From contig JADKAA010000029.1 of assembly GCA_016715465.1 (NCBI GenBank), positions 1-64,000 of the forward strand: a stretch of DNA of 64,000 nucleotides. The letters run 5' to 3'. Position 1 is the stretch's first letter. Every line of letters starts with the position of its first letter. The stretch is from Saprospiraceae bacterium. GTDB taxonomy: Bacteria; Bacteroidota; Bacteroidia; Chitinophagales; Saprospiraceae. A program made the translations under genes and the position numbers. The notes under the pieces are model-generated. The model was not told the DNA's origin. It did not search any database and saw only the letters and a list, made by a program, of their open reading frames with translations. Shown here piece by piece: positions 47,206 through 56,802 of this stretch.

Positions 47206-49763
47206 ATGTCAGAAAATCAAAAAATTATACCCATAAACATCGAGGATGAGATGAAGACCGCCTACATAGATTATTCTATGTCGGTCATCGTAGCCAGGGC
47301 ACTGCCTGATGTAAGGGATGGACTGAAGCCCGTGCATCGCAGGGTTTTGTATGGGATGTCTGAATTGGGCGTTGCCTTCAATAAAGCCCATAAAAAGTCA
47401 GCCAGGATTGTGGGTGAGGTTTTAGGTAAGTACCACCCGCATGGGGATAGTTCTGTGTACGATACCATGGTGAGAATGGCCCAGCCCTGGTCGCTTAGAT
47501 ATAAATTGGTAGATGGGCAGGGAAACTTTGGGTCCATGGATGGTGATAGTCCGGCCGCCATGCGATATATAGAAGCGCGTCTTGAGTGCATTTCTGATGA
47601 AATTTTAGGTGATCTGGACAAGGACACAGTCGATTTTGTAAACAATTTTGACGATTCCCTTCAGGAGCCGTCCATAATGCCGGCTAAAATTCCCAATCTT
47701 ATCATCAATGGGGCTTCGGGAATTGCAGTTGGTATGGCCACCAATATGTTGCCGCATAACCTTTCTGAAGTCATTGACGGCATCCTTGCCACCCTTCATA
47801 ATCCCGAAATTACCATTGATGAAATAATCGAGTTCATTAAAGCACCGGATTTCCCTACAGGGGGTATTATTTTTGGAATGACGGGTGTTAAAGAAGCATT
47901 TCATACGGGAAGAGGTCGAGTTGTGGTCAGGGCAAAGCACATATTGAAACAGACCATTCCGGCAGGGAAACCATCATCATATCTGAAATACCCTATCAGG
48001 TGAACAAAGCTTCCCTGGTTGAAAAAATTGCTGAATTGATGGTAGAGGATAAAATTACCGGAATCAGCACCATAAGGGACGAATCAGATAGAAATGGTCT
48101 TCGGGTTGTCATTGAGATCAAAAAAGACGCCATGGGATCAGTAGTGCTTTCCAAGCTCTATAAATATACCCCCCTTCAGTCTTCTTATGGGGTTAATAAC
48201 ATTGCCCTGGTAAATGGCCGTCCTCGAATGCTTAATATCCGTCAGCTTATAGACGAATTCATTAAGTTTAGAATTGAAGTCGTTGTCAGGAGAACCCGCT
48301 ATGAACTGAGAAAGGCAGAAGAAAGGGCCCACATCCTCGAAGGCTTGCTTATCGCATTGGCGCATATCGACGAGGTCATTGCCATAATAAGGGGATCCGA
48401 AACCGTAGATATAGCCAGAGAAAGGCTTATTGCCTCGTTTGTGCTGTCCGAAATTCAGGCGAAAGCCATCCTGGAAATGAGGTTGCAACGCCTTGTAAGC
48501 CTGGAAGTGGACAAAATTCAACATGAATACGATGAACTCCTGAAGATTATTGAACACTATAAGGCAGTCCTCGATAGCGAGGTGATGCAAAAAGAAATTG
48601 TGGCCACCGAATTAAGTGACATCAAAGCCAGATACGGTGATGCCCGCAGAACGGAGATTAATTATTCTGACGATGAAATCAGCATAGAAGACCTGATACC
48701 TAACGAGCAAGTGGTTATTACCATTTCTCATGGCGGATATATCAAACGTACCAGAATGATTGAATATAAGCAGCAAAGCAGGGGAGGTCGGGGTTCACGA
48801 GGCAGTAAGACTAAGGACGAGGACTTTGTGGAGCATTTGCTAATTGGCTACAATCACAACCATATGTTGGTCTTCACCGAATTGGGAAGGTGTTTTTGGC
48901 TAAGGGTTTTTGACATCCCTGAAGCAACCAAAACTTCTCTGGGCAAAGCCATACAAAACATCATCCAGATCCCATCTGGTGATAAGATCCGGGCTTACAT
49001 CCTCATCGAAAGTTTGGATGATGAAAATTTCCTGAATAGCCATTGTTTGTTTTTCTGTACCAAAAAAGGCATCATAAAAAAAACAGTACTGGAGGCATTC
49101 TCGAGACCAAGGGCTTCTGGCATTATGGCTATCACCATCAACGAGGGAGACCAGTTACTTGAGGTGCGACTTACCAGTGGTAGTGATGAAATCCTGTTGG
49201 CAAACAGAAATGGAAGGGCCATCAGGTTCTCTGAAAAGGATGTCAGGGAAATGGGTAGAACCGCTGCGGGTGTTGGAGGCATGAAACTGGATGACGATGC
49301 TGACGACCAGGTTGTAGGCATGATTACCGTTAATCCGGAAGATCCTTCAACGACCATTTTTGTGGCATCTGAAAAAGGAAACGGCAAACGCTCCCATCTG
49401 GAAGATTACAGGGTAACCAAACGAAAGGGCAAAGGGGTGAAAACGCTACAGGTCACCGAAAAAACAGGTAGAATTGTAGCCATCAAGGCAGTTCATGAAG
49501 ATGATGACCTGATGATATCTACTTCTGAGGGAATTATGATCAGAATGGCAATTGGAGATATCAGGGTCTCAGGTCGTGCCACACAGGGGGTAAAGATCAT
49601 CAGATTGGATGAAAATGACAGCATCGCCGACATTGCAGTGGTTAAAAACACTGAAGAAGAAATTATTGAAAATCAAACAGTTATAGCGGATATTGAAGGT
49701 GTTGTTCCTGAAAATTCCGGAGTAATTGGAGATATAGAAGATTTTGCTTCAGAGGAAGAGTGA
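47206..49763 (+). CDS. gyrA: DNA gyrase subunit A (one-base frameshift)
   Basis: Type IIA topoisomerase subunit that cuts and reseals DNA with GyrB. The N-terminal frame has the gyrase start (YIDYSMSVIVARALPDVRDGLKPVHRRVLYGM), the QRDR region (ARIVGEVLGKYHPHGDSSVYDTMVRMAQPW) and catalytic Tyr in AAMRYIEARL. The second frame holds the coiled-coil hairpin, the C-gate and the beta-pinwheel with GyrA-box-like QQSRGGRGSRGSK. One A is missing in AAA at 47934-47936; repair gives AKAHIETDHSGRETIIISEI and about 852 residues. QRDR Ser/Asp positions read as Ser (HGDSSVYD), no obvious quinolone-resistance change. ParC is excluded by the GyrA-box. Confidence 0.92.
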
Positions 49764-49817
49764 TAGATTTTTATAAAAATATTAACTTATATTTTAACAT
49801 TTTGATAATGAACGGGC

Positions 49818-49825
49818 TAAATTTG
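49818..49825 (+). promoter_or_regulatory. -7 element TAAATTTG before the TPR gene
   Basis: Exact TAnnTTTG match; TTTG at 49801-49804 is 13 bases upstream. The ATG at 49880 follows after about 50 bases. Confidence 0.5.
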
Positions 49826-49879
49826 CGCCGTCTTAAGAATAGTTACTTTTAACAAATAACAATAAACATTATCCTTAAA

Positions 49880-51271
49880 ATGAAACAACTGCTTTTAACT
49901 GTGTTTGCAGCTTTTTTTATCCTTTCAGTCTCTCAGGCTCAGGATGCAAAAAAAATGCTGAAAAATGCTTCCAAAGATCTCGCTAAATATTATCAGGATC
50001 CCATAAACAATATCGGAAAACTCGATGAGGCCCTGGCTGCCGTAAATACGGCATTCAATGACGATATGGTGAAGGCCGATCCGGAATCCTGGATAGTTAG
50101 GGGAGAAATTTATAACTCAATTGGCAATGCAGAAACCAATCAGTTGCTGCTCAATCCCGCCTATGTGGTGAAAACTCCAAATGCGGGCATGGAAGCCGTT
50201 ACCGCTTATAAAAAAGCCATTGAACTGGCAGTTAAAAAAGGTCAAACAAAAGATGCCGTGAATGGCTTAAGTGAATCAGAAGCATTATTGAGCAATTCAG
50301 GCATCAGTGCTTTCCAGGCATCTGACTATATGACTGCATTTAACAATTTTAATACCTACCTTGATGTTTCTAAACTGATCAGAGACAATGGCGGAAAGTC
50401 AAGGCTGGATGACCCTGTTTTAAAAGCCGATATCCAGTATTACAATGTTGTATCAGGATATTACGGCAAAGCCGACGATCAGGTAATGATTCCATTGCTT
50501 ATGGAAATGTACGCTGCAGGAACCGACAAGTCTTTGGTCTATGAAGCGCTCTTCAACATCAAATCTAAATCTGATGAAACAGGTGCCATGAGGATTCTGG
50601 AAGAGGGCAGAGTTAAATTCCCGGATGAATCTGGACTACTTTTTGCCGAAATTAACTTTTACCTCCAAAAAGGTCAGTTAGATGTGCTTACAGACAAACT
50701 GAAAATAGCCATCGCCAAAGAACCGGATAACGTTTCAGTATATACTACCTTAGGCAACGTGTACGATCAATTGGTGACCAAAGAAAGGGAAGCAGGCAAT
50801 CTGGCTAAATCCGGTGAATATTTTGGCCTTGCGTATGATTATTACAATCAGGCATTGGCAAAAGATCCTAAGAATTTTGATGCAACCTACAGCATTGGCG
50901 CACTTTATTACAACAAAGCTGCAGCCATGACGGCAGAGTTGAATAAATTGTCCAACGACTTCTCAGCTGCCGGCACAAAAAAATACAATACCATAAAAGG
51001 GGAAATGGACGGTATTTTCATGCAGGCTTTGCCATTCTTTGAAAAAGCCGAGGAGTTGGATCCAACAGACTTAAACACCATGATCGCCTTAAAGGAAATT
51101 TCACAGTGTGTCTTACGAGTCAGGCAACTTATTTCTTCCATTGCAGACTCATTGCCGGACTTCCTCCTAAATCACGGCTTACCATATATCCGGCCCTTAT
51201 ACCCGTGCGGGAAAATGTATAACCAAAGCCAAAACCAAAACTACTCCGCTGCAGGTCCACTCCTGCCCTGA
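49880..51271 (+). CDS. Secreted TPR-repeat protein, 3' end apparently replaced
   Basis: 463 residues as the frame stands. Signal peptide MKQLLLTVFAAFFILSVSQA, then alpha-helical tetratricopeptide-like repeats (e.g. EALFNIKSKSDETGAMRILEEGRVKFPDE, SVYTTLGNVYDQL, DATYSIGALYYNKAAAM), common in Bacteroidota periplasmic scaffold proteins. The true protein seems to end shortly after DLNTMIALKEI (base about 51100); the remaining 57 residues are out of character and partly antisense to the next gene (51129-51935). So the last ~20-25 residues of the real protein were lost and the frame runs on. Partners unknown. Confidence 0.75.
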   Translation: MKQLLLTVFAAFFILSVSQAQDAKKMLKNASKDLAKYYQDPINNIGKLDEALAAVNTAFNDDMVKADPESWIVRGEIYNSIGNAETNQLLLNPAYVVKTPNAGMEAVTAYKKAIELAVKKGQTKDAVNGLSESEALLSNSGISAFQASDYMTAFNNFNTYLDVSKLIRDNGGKSRLDDPVLKADIQYYNVVSGYYGKADDQVMIPLLMEMYAAGTDKSLVYEALFNIKSKSDETGAMRILEEGRVKFPDESGLLFAEINFYLQKGQLDVLTDKLKIAIAKEPDNVSVYTTLGNVYDQLVTKEREAGNLAKSGEYFGLAYDYYNQALAKDPKNFDATYSIGALYYNKAAAMTAELNKLSNDFSAAGTKKYNTIKGEMDGIFMQALPFFEKAEELDPTDLNTMIALKEISQCVLRVRQLISSIADSLPDFLLNHGLPYIRPLYPCGKMYNQSQNQNYSAAGPLLP

Positions 51272-51935
51272 TTTCAATGTGCGACAAAGGTTTATAAATG
51301 AAGCCTGTTTTTGGAGAAAGTGCCCTGTCTTCAATTTTTTCAAATTCTACTACAATACTCACTTTTTTAGAAGGGGAATAGGATAATCCAGCAATTAGCC
51401 TTGCCGGTTTTTCATATTGTTCCAATAACAAAGCCTTAATGGGCTGGTATAGTTGACATGAAATGCTGAGCTCTGAATTTACCTGACTTGCCATTCCCAG
51501 GTCAACTCCCAATAAATTGGCATTGCCGTAACCGGGAATAGACAACCTGTGGGCATTAAACCGAAAGCCGGCCTGAAAATTCTGCGCGAGAGGACGCGCA
51601 TAACTTATGCCTAAATTCGTTTCCGCAAATTCAGGGATACCATAACGGTGAATGCTCAGGCCAAAATGACTTTTACCCATACGCGCCACCATCCCCAAAC
51701 TCGGGTTGATAAAATCAGAGAGCCCAAATCTTTGTTCCGCACTAATGTCCAGTCCAAAGGACACGGCAGATTGAACCATTTGAGCAGGATTGTGATAAAC
51801 AGCATCCAATCCTTCAAGCATTATCGAGTTATAGGCCAAAGCGTTTATACTGGCTCCTCCCGGATAATAGGCAGCTGTTTGCCCGAAAAGACTTAGCGGA
51901 AATAGAAATAACAATATGGGGCAAAGTATTTTCAT
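51129..51935 (-). CDS. PorV-like outer-membrane beta-barrel protein
   Basis: 268 residues with signal peptide (MKILCPILLFLFPLSLFGQ) and repeated amphipathic strands ending in aromatic or small residues. Segments such as AVYHNPAQM near the start, and FGLSIHRYG, resemble the PorV/PorQ family of FadL-like barrels, which in T9SS organisms act as outer-membrane shuttles. A specific T9SS role cannot be claimed; other type of T9SS genes are not adjacent. Convergent with the TPR gene; no terminator seen. Confidence 0.65.
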   Translation of the reverse strand: MKILCPILLFLFPLSLFGQTAAYYPGGASINALAYNSIMLEGLDAVYHNPAQMVQSAVSFGLDISAEQRFGLSDFINPSLGMVARMGKSHFGLSIHRYGIPEFAETNLGISYARPLAQNFQAGFRFNAHRLSIPGYGNANLLGVDLGMASQVNSELSISCQLYQPIKALLLEQYEKPARLIAGLSYSPSKKVSIVVEFEKIEDRALSPKTGFIYKPLSHIEIRAGVDLQRSSFGFGFGYTFSRTGIRAGYMVSRDLGGSPAMSLQWKK

Positions 51936-51970
51936 AAGGGATCCTTCTTAATTTTTTCTTTTTCTTTGAT

Positions 51971-53131
51971 TTAAATGACGGATAAAGCCTTTTCCAGATT
52001 TTCAATTAGAAAATCAGCCTCCTCAAGTCCTGCATATAACCTCACCAGCTGAAAAGGTAAAGGTGGGTCGTCCTGCCCGGGAATGTCATAAAATGCAAGA
52101 GTAGGCATCTTAAGTGATTCGTATCCACCCCAGGATACAGCCAGCATAAACTTATCAAGGGCATTTACAAAGTCATTTACTTTTGCTTTTGAAGTGGTGT
52201 TGAGTTCTATGGTCAAAAGACCACCTGCTCCGGTCATTTGTTTTTTGGCCAATTCAAGCTGTGGGTTTGTGGCATGGAAAGGGTAGTAAATGCGCGAAAC
52301 TTTTGGGTGCCCTGTTAAATGAGATACGATGGCTGCTCCGGTTTGTTCACTCCTTTGCACCCTTAATGGCAATGTCCTTAAACCCCGTATCGCCAGAAAA
52401 GCATCATGCGGAGAGACATTTAAACCCAGGGTCATAAATTCTGATTGAAATATCTTACGGATCATGGAGGAAGAACCACAAATTATTCCCATGACTACAT
52501 CGCTGTGGCCGTTGAGGTATTTGGTGGCCGTATGGACAACCAGATCAATTCCATGCAGGGCAGGATTTTGAAAAAGTGGCGAACAATGACTATTGTCAAT
52601 GACTGTTACGATTTGATTTTCTTTTGCCAGTATGGCACAGGCCTCCAGATCCTGCATTTCAAAGGTAAGGCTGTTGGGGCTTTCAAGCATGAGCACCCTG
52701 GTATTTGGTTTTATGGCAGCCCTGATGTTTTCAGTATCGCGTGCATTTACAAAATCATACGTGACACCAAACCGGCTCAAGAATTTCGAAATGAGTTTGC
52801 CCGTCCAGGAATATGGTTTTTGAACACAGATGACATGATCGCCTGACGAAACATTGGCTATCACAGCGGCAGCTATGGCGGTTGCTCCGCTACTTACCAC
52901 TAACGCATCCTCTGTTTTTTCCAGTGCAGCCATTTTCTTGCGCAAAATCTCTGCTGTGGGATTATTTCCACGCGTATATACATGGTGGTTAAGCTCGTCA
53001 GACATCTTGGCTTTTAGGTCTTCGATGTCCTTAAACATAAAATTACTGGATTGAATGATGGGTGGGGCGATGGCATTGAAGTAAGCCTCCCTTTCTTCTC
53101 CCAAATGATACAGGATGTCGCTAATATTCAT
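51971..53131 (-). CDS. Cys/Met-metabolism PLP-dependent enzyme (cystathionine lyase/synthase-like)
   Basis: 386 residues from ATG at 53131 (MNISDILYHLGEE). Fold type I: YTRGNNPTAEILRKKMAALEK, SSGATAIAAAVIANVSSGDH, VIDNSHCSPLFQNPALHGIDLVVHTATKYLNGHSDVVMG with the Schiff-base Lys in TATKYLNGHSD. The active-site context matches cystathionine gamma-synthase/beta-lyase and methionine gamma-lyase; I cannot pick the reaction from sequence. Transcribed separately. Confidence 0.85.
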   Translation of the reverse strand: MNISDILYHLGEEREAYFNAIAPPIIQSSNFMFKDIEDLKAKMSDELNHHVYTRGNNPTAEILRKKMAALEKTEDALVVSSGATAIAAAVIANVSSGDHVICVQKPYSWTGKLISKFLSRFGVTYDFVNARDTENIRAAIKPNTRVLMLESPNSLTFEMQDLEACAILAKENQIVTVIDNSHCSPLFQNPALHGIDLVVHTATKYLNGHSDVVMGIICGSSSMIRKIFQSEFMTLGLNVSPHDAFLAIRGLRTLPLRVQRSEQTGAAIVSHLTGHPKVSRIYYPFHATNPQLELAKKQMTGAGGLLTIELNTTSKAKVNDFVNALDKFMLAVSWGGYESLKMPTLAFYDIPGQDDPPLPFQLVRLYAGLEEADFLIENLEKALSVI

Positions 53132-53224
53132 TACGGTACTTATTGGCCAAAGGTACAAAATAATGAAATTGGCAGGCTGAAAAGTCAGTTTGCCTCCTGA
53201 AAGGAAAAGCAGGCCTATCCCATA

Positions 53225-54169
53225 TTATTTTGCCCGAAATGCCTCAATATCCAAAGTTACCGTGAGCTTACCGCATTGTTCCTTTGGTGCTTTTGGATCC
53301 GGCTGATACTTATATCCTTTGGCCGCAATCAACGTCTTTTTTAGGATGTTTCTATCCCGGATGGTGGTTTCTGCATTGATGATTTCAGTAAAGGTTACCG
53401 TGCCCATGCGGTTTATACATGTTTTAAGAACCACTTTGCCACTGGTGGTCATTGGAAGCTTGCTTGTATTCCGGTAAATCACCTTTCTTTTGAAAATGCC
53501 ATTGCCACTGCCATCGTATTCCCCGGTTCCGTCACTGCTGTTTCCCACACCTGAGGTAGCATCAGGACCACTGTCACTGCCTTTGCCGCTGCCGGTATTT
53601 GATTTGCCGGCCCCACTTCCATCGGTATTGGACTGGGGCTTGGTGCTGGTTCCGGTAGGACTTCCTACCGTTCCTGAACCAGAACGGGTGGGGGTTGTGG
53701 TCGGAGTGGTTGTTGGCTTGGTGGTTTCAGTTTTTGGCTTGGGTACAGGTACCTCTTCCTTTGTAGGCTTTTCTATTTCAATGGGACTTTCATCAATTTT
53801 TACAGGAGATTCTTCCACTGTAGTTTTAGTAACCACGGGAGGAGTCGGATTTGACGGAATGGGTACTGCTTCCGGAACTTTTTCTTCTACCGGCGTTTCT
53901 TCCACGGGCTTAGGGTCGCTAACCTCAGCCTTTTGTTCTTCCAGGTTTTTGGGTCTGGATTCGCCAACGTCTGCATGTGCATAGGTACTCAATGAGCTTT
54001 CTTCAAAATCAAAATCAACCATGACCCTGTATGGTTTATCCGGATCAGGGTCTTTGACTTCAACCTGAAAATAGTATAAAAAACAAATCAACAGCAAGAG
54101 CAAATGGATAACAATGGTGATAACCCTCCCTTTACTTTGGTTTTGTTTCTCTACAGCATGTACATACAT
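53225..54169 (-). CDS. TonB-family energy transducer-like protein
   Basis: 314 residues: one N-terminal inner-membrane helix (VITIVIHLLLLLICFLYYF), a long Pro/Glu/Lys/Thr-rich periplasmic spacer (about 60-215), and a C-terminal region (about 230-314: NTSKLPMTTSGKVVLKTCINRMGTVT...) resembling the TonB C-terminal/AgmX-like domain. ExbB and ExbD are not adjacent. It probably transmits proton-motive energy to outer-membrane receptors. A -7 box on its strand lies at 54258-54265. Confidence 0.75.
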   Translation of the reverse strand: MYVHAVEKQNQSKGRVITIVIHLLLLLICFLYYFQVEVKDPDPDKPYRVMVDFDFEESSLSTYAHADVGESRPKNLEEQKAEVSDPKPVEETPVEEKVPEAVPIPSNPTPPVVTKTTVEESPVKIDESPIEIEKPTKEEVPVPKPKTETTKPTTTPTTTPTRSGSGTVGSPTGTSTKPQSNTDGSGAGKSNTGSGKGSDSGPDATSGVGNSSDGTGEYDGSGNGIFKRKVIYRNTSKLPMTTSGKVVLKTCINRMGTVTFTEIINAETTIRDRNILKKTLIAAKGYKYQPDPKAPKEQCGKLTVTLDIEAFRAK

Positions 54170-54516
54170 AACAATGATTTTTAAGCAATGACGTATTGTA
54201 AAACGAATAACTTCCTAAATTAATATTAAAATTTACAACAACAATGCCGATTTCGGGCAAAATTAGGCAAAATCACATATATATTAAAGAAAATAATAAT
54301 GTTTGGCTTTAGCTTTCAGGCCAACTAATGTATTTGTATTAGCCCCGCTTTTAAATGCAGTGAATACCGGTCACCATACGAATGAAAAATTTCTTTTGCA
54401 TATGACTTGCCTTAGTATCAAATAGTTGAATATCAATCCAATAAAAGATAATTTCTTCTGTGGATTACAGTAGCGTTGCAAATTTCAGACTTTGAAAAGA
54501 TCGCTTTGTGCCAGCT
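54170..54516. other. 347-base gap between the TonB-like and MetS-like genes
   Basis: AT-rich, with a minus-strand TAATTTTG (54258-54265) as a likely -7 element for the TonB-like gene. No gene or further structure seen. Confidence 0.6.
54258..54265 (-). promoter_or_regulatory. -7 element for the TonB-like gene
   Basis: TAATTTTG on the minus strand, 89 bases before the ATG at 54169. No -33 element at the usual distance. Confidence 0.35.
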
Positions 54517-54660
54517 TTAGGTGGCGTCAAAAGTTTTTGGATTATGGTCATCGTGCAATTCGATCTTTTTACTGGTTAGTACCAGATAAAAGAAGTAAAC
54601 TGTAAATCCAATTACAGTGACCTGAGCCAAAATAAAAACGATTAGGGCAGTAGAATTCAT
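54517..54660 (-). CDS. MetS-family small subunit of NSS transporter
   Basis: 47 residues, below usual length limits: a single transmembrane helix (about 4-29: TALIVFILAQVTVIGFTVYF) and a charged cytoplasmic tail with KKIELHDDH. Its ATG comes one base after the stop of the NSS transporter gene. Small one-helix partners of this kind (MetS of MetPS) are known to be needed for NSS family methionine/alanine uptake in Actinobacteria, so the assignment is by context and shape. Confidence 0.7.
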   Translation of the reverse strand: MNSTALIVFILAQVTVIGFTVYFFYLVLTSKKIELHDDHNPKTFDAT

Positions 54661-54661
54661 G

Positions 54662-56164
54662 TTAAATTGATTTTGTAGCGATTAACCTTTTATGTGCTAC
54701 ATGCACATAATAAGATATAAAAACAAACAGTAAAATCAGGGTGGCCCTGGCAACCCAACCCCAGAAATCGGTCTGGGACGATATGTTGGTGATGATGTCT
54801 GGAACACTCCAAAGAAATACTGCCAGGAGAAACATTGGCGTTACGTATTGAATGATTGGTTTAAAGATGTTTGGCACTTTAATGTCGGCACCCCTTACAA
54901 TTTCAGCCCATCCTTTCTCCATGCCAAAAATCCACGCAAAAATTATTACTTCGGCCAGGGCAAATACCACAAGTGAAACGGTGCCTGCCCAATAGTCGTA
55001 TTCATTAAATCCATTTGGTGACATTACACAAGGAATTCCGAGGATGAGTACGCAAGCACCAAAAGCCAACGCCGATTTATTGTGACCCCATTTAAAATTA
55101 TCTTTCAAAAAGCCCATCATAGGCGTGCCCATGGCAAGGGATGATGTGATACCGGCGAAAAACAAAAGGCCAAACCACATAAAGCCAGCAGCTTTGGAAA
55201 GAAATTCACCCCATTGTGCAAAGAGGTAGGGTAGGGTTACAAAACCCATCGCAAAACCTCCCAATTCTTTCACTTTGTCTATGCCGAGGTAACCAACCGC
55301 TATGGGGATCACAATGGCACTTCCAAGTACAACCTCCACAAATTCATTCATCCAGCCTGCACTCATGGCGTTCAATGCCACATCTTCATTTTCTTTCATA
55401 TACGATGCATAACATTGAATGGTCCCCATTCCAACAGAAAGTGTGAAGAAAATCTGCCCGGCCGCTGCCATCCAGACTTTAGGACTCCAGATGGATGAGA
55501 AGTCAGGCGTCCATAAAAAGTTAATGCCTACCATGCCGTCATTAATGGCTCCATTTACGCCGGCAGTTGTAGTGTAGCCTTTATAGGCAAGGAAAATACC
55601 AAAAAGGATAAGTAACGGCATACCAATTTTGGCAGCCAATTCAACTCCGCCACTTAGTCCTCTTGATAGGATATAGGTATTTAAAGCCAGACAAAGCAAC
55701 CAGAAAATGATGGGTTCTGATGTCCCCAGTGCGATGTAATTGTTGAAAAATGTCTGAACCCCTGCCTGATCCATGGAATTAAAATCTCCAAGTACGGAGT
55801 GCCAGGCCCAGGAGAGTGTCCAGGATTCCAGGTAACAATAATAGGCAGCCACTGCAATGTTGGTAAATATTCCAAATACACCAAAATATTTCCACATCTT
55901 TTGTTTGCCACCCATGGCATTCAATATAAAAGGAGTGCTGTGTTGACCGAATTTTCCGCCATACCTGCCCATACTCCATTCAATAAATAACAATGGAATA
56001 CCCATGAGTAGAAAGCATACTAAATATGGAATTATAAACGCCCCACCGCCATTTTGAATAGCTTGTGCCGGGAATCTCAGGAAGTTACCCAAACCTACAG
56101 CATTACCCGCCATTGCCAGTATAAGTCCAATCCTCGATCCCCAGTTCTCTTTTCCTGCAGACAT
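54662..56164 (-). CDS. Sodium-dependent neurotransmitter-symporter-family transporter
   Basis: 500 residues, about 12 hydrophobic segments. Family motif at the start WGSRIGLILAMAGNAVGLGNFLRFPAQAIQNGGGAFIIPY (Na+ and substrate sites of the LeuT fold) and further IFFTLSVGMGTIQCYASY with NSS-like Asn/Ser. Takes up amino acids or related compounds with Na+. Followed by the MetS-like small subunit; the pair form one unit. The specific substrate cannot be read. Confidence 0.9.
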   Translation of the reverse strand: MSAGKENWGSRIGLILAMAGNAVGLGNFLRFPAQAIQNGGGAFIIPYLVCFLLMGIPLLFIEWSMGRYGGKFGQHSTPFILNAMGGKQKMWKYFGVFGIFTNIAVAAYYCYLESWTLSWAWHSVLGDFNSMDQAGVQTFFNNYIALGTSEPIIFWLLCLALNTYILSRGLSGGVELAAKIGMPLLILFGIFLAYKGYTTTAGVNGAINDGMVGINFLWTPDFSSIWSPKVWMAAAGQIFFTLSVGMGTIQCYASYMKENEDVALNAMSAGWMNEFVEVVLGSAIVIPIAVGYLGIDKVKELGGFAMGFVTLPYLFAQWGEFLSKAAGFMWFGLLFFAGITSSLAMGTPMMGFLKDNFKWGHNKSALAFGACVLILGIPCVMSPNGFNEYDYWAGTVSLVVFALAEVIIFAWIFGMEKGWAEIVRGADIKVPNIFKPIIQYVTPMFLLAVFLWSVPDIITNISSQTDFWGWVARATLILLFVFISYYVHVAHKRLIATKSI

Positions 56165-56293
56165 AAATAGTGTTTTAAATGGTAAAATATTGCACGCGAT
56201 ACAGACGAGCCGGGTAGGGCAGCCTTAATCCGATTGCTTTTCAAAGATAGATTAAATTTCACAACCACCAAATTTTGGTAAAAAATCTGAAAA

Positions 56294-56797
56294 TTACTGT
56301 CTGTTTCTGGATTTGATGAGCAGGTTTGTCGCATAAATGGTGCAGGTAAGTAATTCAATTTCATCTACCTGATTATGATCTTCTTCCATAAGTTGCGGGC
56401 TTTCAACTTCAAAGTCATAACAGAATTTTCTCCAACGCCAGACAGGCTTTATGGTCCATATTTCCTGAGTTTGGTAATCCATTAAAAGAAACTTAAAGCG
56501 GAAATACGATTTTACGGACAGAATGAAGTGTTTGGTGAGGTCATGTCTGTTTTTCAATCGGATGTTAACCTCATGTTTCCAGTTATAATGGATATCGCCA
56601 ATGTCCCGTTTGTTTTTAAACAGGTCAAATTTCGTCTGCCAAACATTGGAAGCACTGATTTCATAGTAGTCTTCCCGCAGGTTAAATGCAGCAGTTGAGG
56701 AAAAAAGCCCTTCATACTTTACATTACAAAGTTCTTTTTTAGGTGACAATTGGAACAGGGTGAAAAACCTTCTTTGTGAATCTACCAGATACTTCAT
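56294..56797 (-). CDS. Hypothetical protein
   Basis: 167 residues, no family recognised. Mixed beta/alpha with many aromatic residues, no signal peptide or TM segment (begins MKYLVDSQRRFFTL). Located 5 bases after the pfkA stop on the same strand, so probably in its transcript, but no functional link is visible. Aromatic- and basic-rich, ending in KSRNRQ. Confidence 0.6.
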   Translation of the reverse strand: MKYLVDSQRRFFTLFQLSPKKELCNVKYEGLFSSTAAFNLREDYYEISASNVWQTKFDLFKNKRDIGDIHYNWKHEVNIRLKNRHDLTKHFILSVKSYFRFKFLLMDYQTQEIWTIKPVWRWRKFCYDFEVESPQLMEEDHNQVDEIELLTCTIYATNLLIKSRNRQ

Positions 56798-56802
56798 TGC
56801 CG

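Noticed and set aside
47206..48003. Truncated standalone GyrA N-terminus
   Set aside because: The C-terminal part follows directly after a one-base deletion; a single gyrA.
53490..53984. 164-residue plus-strand ORF rich in Pro/Val/Gly
   Set aside because: Antisense of the TonB spacer; low complexity explains the open frame.
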